From: Actinopolymorpha cephalotaxi
GTDB taxonomy: Bacteria > Actinomycetota > Actinomycetes > Propionibacteriales > Actinopolymorphaceae
NCBI RefSeq assembly: GCF_013408535.1
Contig: NZ_JACBZA010000001.1
Coordinates: forward strand, 4,176,850-4,240,849
Direction: 5' to 3'
Length of the DNA: 64,000 nt
A model generated the notes under the pieces. The model was not told the DNA's origin. It searched no databases and saw nothing but the letters and a program-made list of their open reading frames with translations. Positions 8,062 to 17,700 of the stretch are shown here, piece by piece (position 1 is the first letter of the stretch; every line of letters starts with the position of its first letter). A program made the position numbers and the translations under genes.

Positions 8062-9417
8062 CTAACCGGACATGGCCGAGCGTTCGGACTCGATCTGTTC
8101 CAGGGACTTCCCGGACGTGTTGGGCATGAAGAAGAACCCCACGGCGGCACTGATCAACAAGAACAGCGACAGCAACGCCGCGACCGGCCGGATCCCCGCA
8201 CTCGCCAGTGCGGGCACGAAAAGGCTCCACACCCCCAGGCAGGTACGCGCGACGCCGAACGTGAAGCCCTGCGCCGTACCCCGCAGCATGGTCGGGAACA
8301 GCTCCTGGCTGAACACCTTGTAGAACGCCTCGCCGGCCAGCGCACCACCCACCGCGAACAACACGATGTTGAGGATGATCACCGTCACAGTGAACGGGAA
8401 CACCAGATAGGCGCCGTACGCCACCACCTGCATGACGCCGCCCACACCCCACATGATCCGCCGCACCCGGTGGGAGTGGTCGGCGTACTTCATGAACAGC
8501 AACGGCGTGGCGATCATCCCGATGGCGAAACCCACCGCGGACAACGCGACACTGGCCGCCTGACTGCCCGCGTTCAGCGTCTTGATGATGTACGGCGTGA
8601 AGATCCCGCCCGTGCCCGCGGCGATGTTCCAGAACACGTAGATCGTCGCGGTCCACACCAGCGCGCGCAGGTTGGCGCCGCTGAACAACGCCCGCACCCG
8701 GTGGTGCGGCGGCACCTGCGGTTTGGCCTTGCCGTCCTTGCCGTCCTTGGCGCCCTCGGAGGCCGACTGCCAGCGCGGCGACTCGGTGAGCCGCCGGCGC
8801 AGCGCCCAGGTGACCAGCGCGACGACGAACAGGTGCGCGAAGACGATCCGGATACCCAGCAGTTCGAGGGGTGCCAGCAGGTACGCGAGGATCAGCACGA
8901 CCAGCGGACCGGCTCCCCACGCGACCTGGGTGAAGCCGAGCAGCTTGCCACGCGCCTTCGCCGGGGAGAACTCCGCCACCAGGGCGAGCGAGGTGGGCAC
9001 GTCCGCGCCGACGGCGATGCCGACCACCAGCGTCCCGACGAACAGCATCGGTGCGTTGAACGCCAGCGCGATGCACGCGATGCCGAGTGCGTACACCAGC
9101 AGGTCGTACTTGTAGATGCGTTTGCGGCCGAGCTTGTCACCGAGCCGGCCGCCGATGAACGCGCCGATCGCGCAGCCGATGGCGTTCGGCCCGATCGCTG
9201 CCAGCGCTCCCACCGCACCGCTGCTCAGGTGCAGGTAGCTCTGGAACAACGCGAGCCCGGCGCCGAGGGCGACGATCGACCCGGCGTCGAGATAGGACGC
9301 CATCCCGGCCAGGACCGACCAGGTCCACTGCTGCCGGCTGATGGTGCCGTCGGCCGGTTCGCCGCCGTCCTGCTCGTGGTGGTGCTCGTGTTCACCGCGC
9401 GCCTGTCGTGGTTCCAC
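8062..9417 (-). CDS. MFS transporter, sugar-porter-like
   Basis: About 451 residues. The GTG at 9417 sits five bases after GAGGAG, whereas an in-frame GTG at 9423 overlaps that Shine-Dalgarno, so 9417 is preferred. A His/Glu-rich soluble N-terminus (HEHHHEQDGG) is followed by 12 hydrophobic segments. The loop motif GGRLGDKLGRKRIY between helices 2 and 3 is the MFS signature, and LVAEFSPAKARGKLLG and LFPTMLRGTAQG fit the sugar/metabolite porter group. The central loop is rich in Lys/Asp (KDGKDGKAK). The substrate is unknown. The gene is monocistronic. Confidence 0.85.
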   Translation of the reverse strand: MEPRQARGEHEHHHEQDGGEPADGTISRQQWTWSVLAGMASYLDAGSIVALGAGLALFQSYLHLSSGAVGALAAIGPNAIGCAIGAFIGGRLGDKLGRKRIYKYDLLVYALGIACIALAFNAPMLFVGTLVVGIAVGADVPTSLALVAEFSPAKARGKLLGFTQVAWGAGPLVVLILAYLLAPLELLGIRIVFAHLFVVALVTWALRRRLTESPRWQSASEGAKDGKDGKAKPQVPPHHRVRALFSGANLRALVWTATIYVFWNIAAGTGGIFTPYIIKTLNAGSQAASVALSAVGFAIGMIATPLLFMKYADHSHRVRRIMWGVGGVMQVVAYGAYLVFPFTVTVIILNIVLFAVGGALAGEAFYKVFSQELFPTMLRGTAQGFTFGVARTCLGVWSLFVPALASAGIRPVAALLSLFLLISAAVGFFFMPNTSGKSLEQIESERSAMSG

Positions 9418-9688
9418 TGACACTCCTCGGGTAGGTCGAGGCCCCGGGCGTAGGCGAGGCTAGCGCCGGACTGACCAACTGGCGCGAGCCCTGAGCGCCG
9501 GGAGGTTCGGCCGGATGAGGACAGCTGACCGGTGCCGGTCAAGCTGCCGGTGAGCACGGCGTACGTCCGGCACGGCCGGGAACGGACGCCGTCGCGGGTT
9601 CGGACCGGTGCCGGATCGGCAATGACCTGGTAGGCAGGCAACGAACCCGCACGCACGAGCAACGAACCACCGCACCGATGGAGACGAC

Positions 9689-10663
9689 ATGACGATCCCC
9701 GCACGTACCCTCGGCCGCTCCGGCATCTCCGTGAGCCCGATCGGCTTCGGCTGCTGGGCGATCGGCGGGCCGGCGTTCCGCGACGGCAACCCGATCGGCT
9801 GGGGGAAGGTCGACGACAACGAGTCGGTGGCCGCCATCGAGGCCGCCCTGGACGCCGGGGTGACCTTCTTCGACACCGCGAACGTCTACGGCGCGGGCCA
9901 CAGCGAACGCGTCCTCGCCCGGGCACTGGCCGGTAAGCGGGACCGCGTGGTGATCGCCACGAAGTTCGGCAACCTGATCGACGAGGGTGCCCAGCAGGCC
10001 ATCGGCCGGGACGCGTCCCCCGCCTCGATCCGGGAGCAGTGTGACGAGAGCCTGGCCCGGCTGGACACCGACGTGATCGACCTCTACCAGTTCCACATCG
10101 GCGACTACGACCTCGAGCAGGCCGAGGACGTCGTGGCCACGCTGGAGGAACTGGTCCAGCTCGGCAAGATCCGGTCGTTCGGCTGGAGCACCGACGACCC
10201 GCAGCGGGCGGCGGTGTTCGCCCGCAGCGAGCACTGCGCCGCGATCCAGCTGCACGCGAACGTCATCGACGACAACCCCGAGATGGTGAAGCTGATCGAG
10301 GCGGAGAACCTCGCCGGCATCAACCGCGGGCCGCTGGCGATGGGCGCGCTGACCGGAAAGTTCAACCGGGACACGAAGTTCGCCGACGACGACGTACGCC
10401 GGCGGTTCGACTTCGCGGGCAAGGAGGGGCGCACGCTGGAAGCGCTGGAGCACATCCGCGACGTGCTCACTTCCGGCGGCCGTACCCTCGCCCAGGGCGC
10501 ACTCGGCTGGCTGCTCGCCCGCAGCGAGGCGTTCGTGCCGATTCCCGGCATCCGCACGGTGGCCCAGGCCCAGGACAACGCCGGCGCGCTTCAGCACGGT
10601 CCGTTGTCCGCGGAGCAGATGGCCGAGATCGACACCGCGCTGAGGGCGCTCTCCCTGCGCTGA
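9689..10663 (+). CDS. aldo/keto reductase
   Basis: 324 residues with a GGAGA Shine-Dalgarno. The TIM-barrel AKR tetrad is visible: Asp and Tyr in FFDTANVYGAGHSE, Lys in IATKF and His in YQFHIGDYD. These are NADPH-dependent carbonyl reductases or sugar/steroid dehydrogenases of the cytoplasm. The C-terminal cofactor-binding segment VPIPGIRTVAQAQDN is intact. The substrate is unknown. The gene is monocistronic and is followed by a strong hairpin at 10691-10730. Confidence 0.9.
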   Translation: MTIPARTLGRSGISVSPIGFGCWAIGGPAFRDGNPIGWGKVDDNESVAAIEAALDAGVTFFDTANVYGAGHSERVLARALAGKRDRVVIATKFGNLIDEGAQQAIGRDASPASIREQCDESLARLDTDVIDLYQFHIGDYDLEQAEDVVATLEELVQLGKIRSFGWSTDDPQRAAVFARSEHCAAIQLHANVIDDNPEMVKLIEAENLAGINRGPLAMGALTGKFNRDTKFADDDVRRRFDFAGKEGRTLEALEHIRDVLTSGGRTLAQGALGWLLARSEAFVPIPGIRTVAQAQDNAGALQHGPLSAEQMAEIDTALRALSLR

Positions 10664-10690
10664 TTCTGGGCTGATTTCCTTCGGACGTAC

Positions 10691-10730
10691 GCAGGAACGC
10701 CCGGCGGTCACCGACCGCCGGGCGTTCTGC
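10691..10730. terminator. bidirectional intrinsic hairpin
   Basis: An 18-base stem (AACGCCCGGCGGTC core, one bulged G) closes on the loop ACC between the convergent aldo/keto reductase and PPOX genes. No long U-tract follows on either side, so it may act as a hairpin-type terminator for both strands. Confidence 0.7.
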
Positions 10731-10775
10731 GTGTTCGGGCTCTCGTCTTCCAGGGTGGTCGGAAACTCCGGATCG

Positions 10776-11168
10776 TCAGAAACCCCAGATGTGGAACTGC
10801 TCGACGTCCATCCAGGCCGTCACGCGGGGGTTGTCGCGGTTGGGGTACTGCTTCCCGCCGTAGTGCTTGGACAGCCGGTCGATGTCGGCCAGCTCCGGGT
10901 CCGGCTCCAGCGTCACCGTGCCCTGCAGGCTCACGTGGCGGTACCACGAGTCGCCGTCCAGCACGGTCAGCGAGACCCGCGGGTCGGCGCGCAGATGCTC
11001 CAGGCGCTTGCGGGTCGCGTCCAGGTTGAGCAGCACCCGGCCGTTGTCCCAGATGTACCAGGTGGCCACCGACACCGGGGTTCCGTCCGGGCGCACCGTG
11101 GCCATCACGGCGGGGTTGGGCCTCTTCAGCATCTCCTCGATGTCGGCGGGCACGGGCGGCTTCGGCAC
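10776..11168 (-). CDS. PPOX-class (pyridoxamine oxidase-like) F420/FMN-dependent protein
   Basis: 130 residues from the GTG at 11168, which has GGAAGGAG five bases upstream. The split-barrel fold is recognisable from AVMATVRPDGTPVSVATWYIWDNG and LNLDATRKRLEHLRADPRVSLTV. Actinobacterial members commonly bind F420 (or heme or FMN) and reduce small molecules. The conserved C-terminal Trp/Phe-containing strand is complete. Its own promoter region contains the MFS gene remnant at 11285-11540 further upstream. Confidence 0.85.
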   Translation of the reverse strand: MPKPPVPADIEEMLKRPNPAVMATVRPDGTPVSVATWYIWDNGRVLLNLDATRKRLEHLRADPRVSLTVLDGDSWYRHVSLQGTVTLEPDPELADIDRLSKHYGGKQYPNRDNPRVTAWMDVEQFHIWGF

Positions 11169-11284
11169 GGCAACTCCTTCCGTCGCGGGGCACGCCACAT
11201 CGGTGGCGGACTCCTTGAGCCAACCACCCTGCGAGCGCGGTTCTTCCACCGGGCCACGTCCCCCGGCGTGTCGACCCGACCGCG

Positions 11285-11540
11285 TCAATGACCGTCTTGG
11301 ATCCGGCGCAGCCGTGGGATCGGCGAGGTCAGCAGCCAGAGCACCCCGGCGGTGGCGCCCACCGTCGCGATCCACAGGCCGCCGCGCACTCCGAGTGCCG
11401 TACCCAGCGCGACGCAGAGGGTCGCGAGCACCAGCGGATGGGGACTGCCCCGGCCACCAGCGTCCTGCCGACGCCGAAGCGGTCGGCGATGCGGCGCGCC
11501 ATGGTGGCGCCCAGGAGCGATCCCGTACGGCTTACCGGGG
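11285..11540 (-). pseudogene. remnant of an MFS transporter C-terminus
   Basis: Two minus-strand reading frames together read as the last quarter of an MFS protein. GSLLGATMARRIADRFGVGR (helix plus loop) lies in one frame, ending near 11450. It is continued in another frame by LVLATLCVALGTALGVRGG, a hydrophobic helix, then a basic tail and a stop at 11285. A single frameshift joins them near 11445. The upstream part of the gene is missing and the start of the SnoaL-like gene takes its place. This looks like a decayed gene whose 5' part was deleted. Confidence 0.55.
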
Positions 11541-11546
11541 CAGGAT
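11541..11546 (+). promoter_or_regulatory. -10 box of leaderless SnoaL-like gene
   Basis: CAGGAT followed by six bases and the ATG at 11553; no Shine-Dalgarno. The box lies inside the decayed MFS gene. Confidence 0.4.
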
Positions 11547-11552
11547 CGGGCC

Positions 11553-11951
11553 ATGACCCTGACCACGGAGGACCGGCTCGCCATCCACGAACTGATCGCC
11601 CAGCACGGCCATCTTGTCGACGACGGCGCGCTGGACCGCCTCGGCGAGGTGTTCACCGGCGACGTCGCTTACGACCTGACCCCGATGGGCGGTGCCGTTC
11701 TCAACGGTGTCGAGGCGATGCGCACCTCGGCACTGGAACTCGGCGACCGCAATCCCGTTGCCCACCACGTGACGAACACGGTCGTGGCCGAGCAGGACGG
11801 CGAGGTCACCGCGCGGTCGAAGTTCCTCGGCGTACGACGCGACGGATCCGTCGGCAGCGGTGTCTACGCCGACCTGCTGCGGCGTACACCGGACGGCTGG
11901 CGGATCGCCCACCGCCGGGTGTCGCTGCGACGCGAGCCCCTCAAACCCTGA
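11553..11951 (+). CDS. SnoaL-like / NTF2-superfamily protein
   Basis: 132 residues. The pattern EDRLAIHELIAQHGHLVDDGALDRLGEVFTGDVAYDL, with a later HHVTNTVV and a final DGWRIAHRRVSL strand, is the cone-shaped NTF2/SnoaL fold. Relatives are polyketide cyclases, dehydratases or aromatic-compound-handling proteins. No catalytic assignment is possible here. It is convergent with the phosphotransferase gene, 16 bases apart, and starts inside the remnant of an MFS gene. Confidence 0.8.
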   Translation: MTLTTEDRLAIHELIAQHGHLVDDGALDRLGEVFTGDVAYDLTPMGGAVLNGVEAMRTSALELGDRNPVAHHVTNTVVAEQDGEVTARSKFLGVRRDGSVGSGVYADLLRRTPDGWRIAHRRVSLRREPLKP

Positions 11952-11967
11952 GGGCGTGCCGTCCCGG

Positions 11968-12981
11968 TCAGAGGTCGAGGTCCGCGGCCAGCCGGCGAAG
12001 CCTCTCCTCGGCCGCAGCCACCTCCGCCATCGCCGCCCGCACGCCCGTGTCCGGGTCGGCGTACCGCGTCATCCATCCGGTCAGCGGAACGCCGGTGACG
12101 ACGCGGTCGACCAGCACCGCCAGCCGGCCGAGCTCGCTGCCGAGCTTGTGCGCGAACAGATCCTCGCCCAGGCCGTCGACGAGCACGCCGCCGTGCGCGG
12201 TGTAGGAGGCCAGCGCACGGCGGACGCGGCGGGGGTCGCGGAACGCGAACGTCACCGCGGCGAACCCGGTCTCCAGGCTCGCGCTGTCCGGTCCGATCAC
12301 GTCCCAGTCGGTGAGTACCGGACCGGTGGGCGTCATCAGCACGTTGAACGGAACCATGTCCCGGTGGGTGAGCACGTGGTCGCCGATGCCTGAGTATGTC
12401 GTGCGCAGGCGTTCGGTCCGGCGCACATAAGCGTCCAGCCGTGCGCCGAACTCCGCCGCCCAGGGGCGGCCCTGACTCCGGGCCAGCGCGGCCCACTCGT
12501 GCCACCGGTCGGCCGGATGCACGTAGTAGAAGGGTTCCAGCTCACCGGGATCGGCGGTGTCACTGCGGTAGGGCTCGAAGCTGTGCAGGACGGCGAGCGT
12601 GCGCCCCAGCCAGTCGCTCAGGTCGTCGTCCGCGGTGACCTTGCGGTGCTCGACCCACTCGGTGACGCGGTACGCGCCGCGACCGGCGACCCGCGACGTC
12701 CAGCCGTACGCCCTGGCCGGTGGCGGCACCGGGGACGGGATCCGGATGCCCGCGGCCGCGACGCGTTCCTCGAAGTCCCTTCGCCAGTTGAGCTGGTGCG
12801 CCCACGGCTGGTCCTCGTCCGGCCAGAGTTCCTTGACCAGGAAGCGCCCGGCGCTCGTGGTCAGCCGCCAGGTGCGGGACACCGTGTGCTGGACGAGATC
12901 CAGCTCCTCGATCGGCGTACCCAGGTCGAACGCCTCGGCGACCTGACCCGCGGTCACGCCCGCCACATCGGCGGCACTCAC
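11968..12981 (-). CDS. aminoglycoside phosphotransferase (APH)-family kinase
   Basis: 337 residues. It has a nucleotide-binding lysine in FLVKELW near residue 50, a Brenner-type catalytic loop LTHRDMVPFNVL with Asp and Asn in place, and the metal-binding LTDWDVIGP. Such kinases phosphorylate small molecules (antibiotics, choline, sugars); the substrate is unknown. The GTG at 12981 overlaps the TGA of the upstream GNAT gene (GTGA), so the two are translationally coupled in an operon with the F420-dependent reductase gene further upstream. Confidence 0.85.
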   Translation of the reverse strand: MSAADVAGVTAGQVAEAFDLGTPIEELDLVQHTVSRTWRLTTSAGRFLVKELWPDEDQPWAHQLNWRRDFEERVAAAGIRIPSPVPPPARAYGWTSRVAGRGAYRVTEWVEHRKVTADDDLSDWLGRTLAVLHSFEPYRSDTADPGELEPFYYVHPADRWHEWAALARSQGRPWAAEFGARLDAYVRRTERLRTTYSGIGDHVLTHRDMVPFNVLMTPTGPVLTDWDVIGPDSASLETGFAAVTFAFRDPRRVRRALASYTAHGGVLVDGLGEDLFAHKLGSELGRLAVLVDRVVTGVPLTGWMTRYADPDTGVRAAMAEVAAAEERLRRLAADLDL

Positions 12982-13538
12982 GCCCTACGCCAGTCGTGCA
13001 CGCCGATGCGCCACAGCACGTGCGGCCGGATCGGGTGTCCCTCCGGCACGCGCGGGTGGTCGAAGTCGCCGTCCGGGTCCCGGCGCATGCCGATCTTGCG
13101 CATCACCGCCTGCGAACGCTCGTTGACCGGTGCGGTGAACGACACCACCTCGGCCAGGCCGACCGTGTCGAAGGCGAACCCGAGCGCCGCCCTGGCCGCC
13201 TCGGGTGCGAACCCGCGTCCCCACGCGTGGTGGGCGAGCCGCCAGCCGACCTCCACCGCCGGGACGAACGGGGCGTCGAAGGTCACGCGGGACAGGCCCG
13301 TGAACCCGACGAAGTCGCCGGTCTCGCGGACCTCCACGGCCCACAAGCCGTAGCCGTCGCGCTCGAAGGCGGCCTCCATCCGGTCGACGAAGGCGTCGCT
13401 GTCGGCCTCGCTCAACGGACTGACGAAGTGCTCCATCACGGCCGGGTCGGCGTTCATCGCCGCGAACGGCGCGCGGTCACTCTCCCGCCACCGGCGCAAC
13501 AGCAACCGCTCGGTCTTCAGCTCAGGTCCCTTTGTCAC
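12978..13538 (-). CDS. GNAT acetyltransferase, RimJ/RimL-like
   Basis: 186 residues from a GTG at 13538. It opens with LKTERLLLRRWRESDRAPFAAMNADP, typical of the Acetyltransf_3 (RimJ/RimL) group. The acetyl-CoA-binding region is HHAWGRGFAPEAARAALGFAF. The GTG has TATCAT six bases upstream and no Shine-Dalgarno, so besides read-through from the overlapping upstream gene (17 shared bases) it may have its own leaderless transcript. It is coupled to the downstream kinase gene. The target amine is unknown. Confidence 0.8.
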   Translation of the reverse strand: MTKGPELKTERLLLRRWRESDRAPFAAMNADPAVMEHFVSPLSEADSDAFVDRMEAAFERDGYGLWAVEVRETGDFVGFTGLSRVTFDAPFVPAVEVGWRLAHHAWGRGFAPEAARAALGFAFDTVGLAEVVSFTAPVNERSQAVMRKIGMRRDPDGDFDHPRVPEGHPIRPHVLWRIGVHDWRRA

Positions 13539-14028
13539 CCGGCGATGATAGGTGGGCAGGAGTGAAGCGGACGAACGAGATTCGCTCACCGACAGCGCGG
13601 TAGTCGTCCTTGCTGCCGTCCACCTCGAACCCCATGAACCGCGCCAGCCTGGGGGCGAGCCGCGGATACCGTACGGCGTACCGGGCCATGATCTCGCCAC
13701 CCTCGGCGGGCGGCAGCGGGGTCGCGGTCATCGCCCGCACCTGCCGGCCGACCTGAACGGTCACGTCGGGGTTGGCGAGGATGTTGCGGTACCAGTCCGA
13801 GCGCCGGCCGTACCCCGACGGCCCGACGTAGCTCCCGTCGCGCGGGTCGTGGTCGATCGCCTCGATCACCACCTGGCGCGGGTTTCCCGACACCCGGCCG
13901 GTGTGGGTGAGCAGCATGAACCTGCCGCCCAGCAGCCGGCCGAGGTGTGCGCGGTAGAGGTGGATGGGCGCCCGGAAGAAGAGCCGGCGCAGCCCGCTCG
14001 GCGGCTGCGGGGCGTCGAGCACCTTCAT
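13522..14028 (-). CDS. deazaflavin (F420)-dependent nitroreductase family protein (DDN-like)
   Basis: 168 residues. The DDN/F420H2-dependent reductase family pattern is clear: HLGRLLGGRFMLLTHTGRVSG, then DGSYVGPSGYGRRSDWYRNILANPDVTVQVG. Members use reduced F420 to reduce quinones, nitro compounds or other substrates. It heads a minus-strand operon with the GNAT and kinase genes and is divergent from the MarR-ABC exporter operon. An inverted repeat (14066-14085) sits in the shared promoter region, so joint control by the MarR protein is plausible. Confidence 0.85.
   Translation of the reverse strand: MKVLDAPQPPSGLRRLFFRAPIHLYRAHLGRLLGGRFMLLTHTGRVSGNPRQVVIEAIDHDPRDGSYVGPSGYGRRSDWYRNILANPDVTVQVGRQVRAMTATPLPPAEGGEIMARYAVRYPRLAPRLARFMGFEVDGSKDDYRAVGERISFVRFTPAHLSSPGDKGT
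13545..13550 (-). promoter_or_regulatory. -10 box inside the upstream gene, serving the GNAT gene
   Basis: TATCAT on the minus strand, six bases before the GTG at 13538. It lies within the 3' end of the F420-reductase gene, which would let the GNAT-kinase pair be expressed separately. Confidence 0.45.
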
Positions 14029-14065
14029 GACGGCTCTGCCTCACCCGCGAGGGGCCGTTGCGCAG

Positions 14066-14085
14066 ATTTGGTCATTCGCCCAAAT
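14066..14085. promoter_or_regulatory. inverted repeat, candidate operator
   Basis: Perfect 6-base arms ATTTGG and CCAAAT separated by 8 bases, AT-rich against a GC-rich background, 38 bases upstream of the F420-reductase start and 137 upstream of marR. The size and symmetry suit a MarR- or TetR-type dimer. Confidence 0.45.
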
Positions 14086-14221
14086 TAGCACGGCGTCCAC
14101 CCGGAGCGGCCGGGAAACGTCCGGTTGACAGGGGTGGCGCGGTGGGAGGGATGTCCCGGACTGGCCGGATCAGGCCGGACGGGTGGGACATTCGCCGTCC
14201 TAACGGTTAGCCTCCTTAACT

Positions 14222-14779
14222 GTGAAAGATGACGAACCTTCGGTCGAGCGTGCCGTGCGGGCCGTCGTCCGATTGGCGCGGTTGCTGGAACGCGCGGACG
14301 CCGGGCTGAGCCTGGCGCAGTTCCGGATCCTGGAGCTGGTGTCCCGGGGGACCGAGCGGTCCACCCACATCGCCACCCGCCTCGCGACCAGCAAGCCCGC
14401 GATCACCGTCGTCGTCGACGGCCTCGTCGCCGCGGGACTGCTCACCCGACGTGGCGAACCCGGTGACCGTCGCGTCGTCCGCCTCGCCCTCACCGACGAG
14501 GGCCGGCAAGCACTCGCCCGGGCCGAGACCGCGTACGGCGACCGGCTGCGCCCGCTGCTGGCGGAGATCTCCGCCCCGGACGCCCTGCTCGGCCAGCTCG
14601 CCGAGGTCGACGACGCGATGGACGCGCGCTGGGCTCGGCACTCCCCCGCCGGGAAGGACCGTGCACCAAAGGACCAAGCCCCGAAGGACCGCACCGCACC
14701 GAAAGACCGTGCGCCGAAGGAACCCACAGACCTCCAGACCCCACCGTCGCCGGAAGCCGAGGTGCCCGCCACCAGATGA
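14222..14779 (+). CDS. MarR family transcriptional regulator
   Basis: 185 residues from a GTG at 14222. The winged-helix core is at about 25-135: LAQFRILELVSRGTERSTHI, the recognition helix in SKPAITVVVDGLVAAGLL, and the wing TRRGEPGDRRVVRLALT. The last 45 residues form an odd low-complexity tail of repeated KDRAP/KDQAP units, rich in Lys, Asp and Pro and probably disordered. The stop overlaps the ABC exporter start (ATGA), so the regulator most likely represses its own operon and responds to an exported compound. TAAC/GTTA half-sites (14201-14220) lie just upstream of the start. Confidence 0.85.
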   Translation: MKDDEPSVERAVRAVVRLARLLERADAGLSLAQFRILELVSRGTERSTHIATRLATSKPAITVVVDGLVAAGLLTRRGEPGDRRVVRLALTDEGRQALARAETAYGDRLRPLLAEISAPDALLGQLAEVDDAMDARWARHSPAGKDRAPKDQAPKDRTAPKDRAPKEPTDLQTPPSPEAEVPATR

Positions 14780-17700
14780 CCGCCGCCACGACAAGCTCCT
14801 CCAACGGCTCCCCGCAGCCGGGCCGGCGCACCTCCGCCGGCGATCAGCCCGAACAGCACGAACAGCCCGCTCCGCCGAACCAGCCCGGCCGGCCCGACCA
14901 GCCCGGGCACTCGGTCCCGGCCGGAGCCCCCGGCGAGTCGTCCGCTGACAGGTGGGTACGTCGCCTGGCCCGCTACTGCTGGCGGTCCAAGCCACTGGTG
15001 TTCGCCAGCTTCGGCGGGGCGATCGTGGCCATGGCCGCGAGCGCGTTCGTCCCGCTGGTGCAGCGCGAGATCGTCGATGACGTGATCATTGCGCGGAGCG
15101 CGCCGATGCTGCCGTGGATCGGCGTCATGCTCGCGCTGGGGCTGACGACGTTCGGCGCGGGTTTCGTACGCCGCTACCTCGGCGGCCGGTTGGCGCTCGA
15201 CGTGCAGCACACGATCCGCGGTGACCTGTTCCGCGCGCTGTCGCGGCTGGACGGCGCCCGCCAGGACGAGCTGCACACCGGGCAGGTGGTCAGCCGGTCG
15301 ATCAGCGACATCATGATGGTGCAGGGCCTGCTGCAGATGCTGCCGATGATGCTGGGCAACATCCTGCTGTTCGTCATCTCGCTGTCCATCATGGTGTGGC
15401 TGTCGCCGCTGCTCACCCTGGTCGCGCTCGCTGTGGCGCCGGCGTTGCTGCTGATCGGCTACCACAGCCGCAGCCGGCTCTTCCCGGCCACGTGGGACGC
15501 CCAGCAGCAGGCGGCCGAGGTGGCCGGCATCGTCGACTCCGCGGTCACCGGCGTACGGGTCGTCAAGGGCTTCGGGCAGGAACGCCGCGAGCTCGGCCGG
15601 CTCGAACGCCAGGCCCGCAACCTCTTCGGCTCCCGGTTGCGGGCGATCCGGCTGACCAGCCGCTACGGGCCCACGCTGCAGGCGGTTCCACTGCTCGGCC
15701 AGGTCGGCATCCTCGCCCTCGGCGGGTATCTCGCCGTACGCGGCAACATCACCCTCGGCACCTTCCTGGCGTTCTCCAGCTACCTGAGCCAGCTCGTCGC
15801 ACCGGTGCGGATGCTGTCCAACTTCCTGGTCATGAGCCAGCAGGCCCGGGCCAGCGTCATCCGGGTGTTCGAGGTGATCGACTCCCGGCCGATGATCACC
15901 GAGAAGCCGGACGCGATCGACCTCCCGGTGGGTCCGGGCGCGGTCGAGCTGCGCGACGCGTCGTTCGGCTACTTCGCCTCCGACCCGGTGCTGTCCGGCC
16001 TTTCGCTGAAGGTGAACGCCGGGGAGACGGTGGCCCTGGTGGGTACGGCGGGGTCGGGCAAGTCGACGATCTCCCAACTGCTGCCCCGCTTCTACGACGT
16101 GCAGCAGGGCTCGGTCCTGGTCGACGGGCACGACGTCCGCGACCTGACCCTCAGCTCGCTGCGGGCCCGGATCGGCCTGGTGTTCGAGGACAGCTTCCTT
16201 TTCTCCGACAGCGTGCGGTCCAACATCGCCTACGGACGCCCCGACGCCACCGACGAACAGGTGCGTGCCGCCGCCCGGGCCGCGGAGGCCACCGACTTCA
16301 TCGAGGCGCTCCCGGACAGCTACGACACCGTGGTCGGCGAACGCGGGCTCACGTTGTCCGGCGGGCAGCGGCAGCGGGTCGCGCTGGCCCGGGCGCTGCT
16401 CAGCGACCCGACCCTGCTGGTGCTCGACGACGCGACGTCGGCGGTCGACTCCCAGACCGAGGCGGAGATCCACGCCACCCTGCGCCAGGTGATGGCCGGG
16501 CGTACCACGATCATCATCGCCCACCGGCGTTCGACCCTGCAGCTGGCCGACCGGATCGCGGTGCTCGACGAGGGACGCGTCGTCGACTTCGGCACCGACG
16601 AGGAGCTCACCGGCAGGTGCGCGCTCTACCGGTTGTTGCTGTCCGGACCGGGCGAGGATGCCGAGGGCATCGAGGCCGGCGAGGCCGAGATCGACACCCC
16701 GCAAGCCGAGGTTGACAGCCAGGTCGACGGCATCACGCCGGAGTTGTGGGTACGCCGCAACGACGACGGCACCCCGAGCCACCTGACCCGGGTGCAGGAG
16801 GCGACCGGACTCGGCGGCGGCTTCGGCGGCGGAGGAGGCCGCGGCGGGGGTGGCGGGGGCATGGGCGGTGGCTGGCTGGCCAGCATGCCGCCGACCCCGG
16901 AAGTGCTGGCCCAGGTGGCGAAACTGCCGCCGGCCCGCGACGTTCCAAAGGTCGACACGGAGGAGGCGCAGCAGGCCGACCCGGGCTTCACGCTGCCGCG
17001 CACGCTCCGGCCGTTCAGCCGGCCGCTGCTGCTGGCGCTGATCCTCGTGGCGGCGGACGCGATCGCGTCGCTGTGCCTGCCGCTGCTGATCCGGCACGGC
17101 GTCGACGCCGGTGTGCAACGGCAGGCGGTGTCGGTCGTCCTGGTGGCCGCGGCGGTCGCGCTCGGCATCGTGATCACCGACTGGCTGATCAACATGGGCC
17201 AGACCAGGGTGGCCGGCCGTACCGGCGAACGCGTTCTCTACTCCCTGCGGGTCAAGCTGTTCGCCCATCTGCAGCGGCTCGGGCTCGACTACTACGAGCG
17301 CGAGATGGGTGGCCGGATCATGACCCGGATGACCACCGACATCGACGCGCTCTCGTCGTTCCTGCAGACCTCGCTGCTGACCGCGGTGGTGGCCATCCTG
17401 CAGTTCGTCGGTGTTCTGGTCGCACTGGTGTGGATCAACTGGGAGCTCGCTCTCGCAGTGCTCACGTTGATGCCGGTGCTGATCATCGCCACGCTGATCT
17501 TCCGGGCCAAGTCCTCCGTCGCCTACCAGGAGGCGCGGGAGCGGATCAGTGTCGTCAACACCAGCTTGCAGGAGAACGTCGCCGGCATGCGAGTGGCGCA
17601 GGCGTTCGGCCGCGAGGAACACAACGCCAACCGGTTCGAGGAGAAGAGCGACGCCTACCGGGTCAGCAGGTTGCGGGCCCAGCGCTACATCGGCACGTAC

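Noticed and set aside
14121..14140. A perfect TTGACA at about 14124 upstream of the MarR gene.
   Set aside because: No -10-like hexamer lies 16-18 bases downstream, so it was not called as a promoter.
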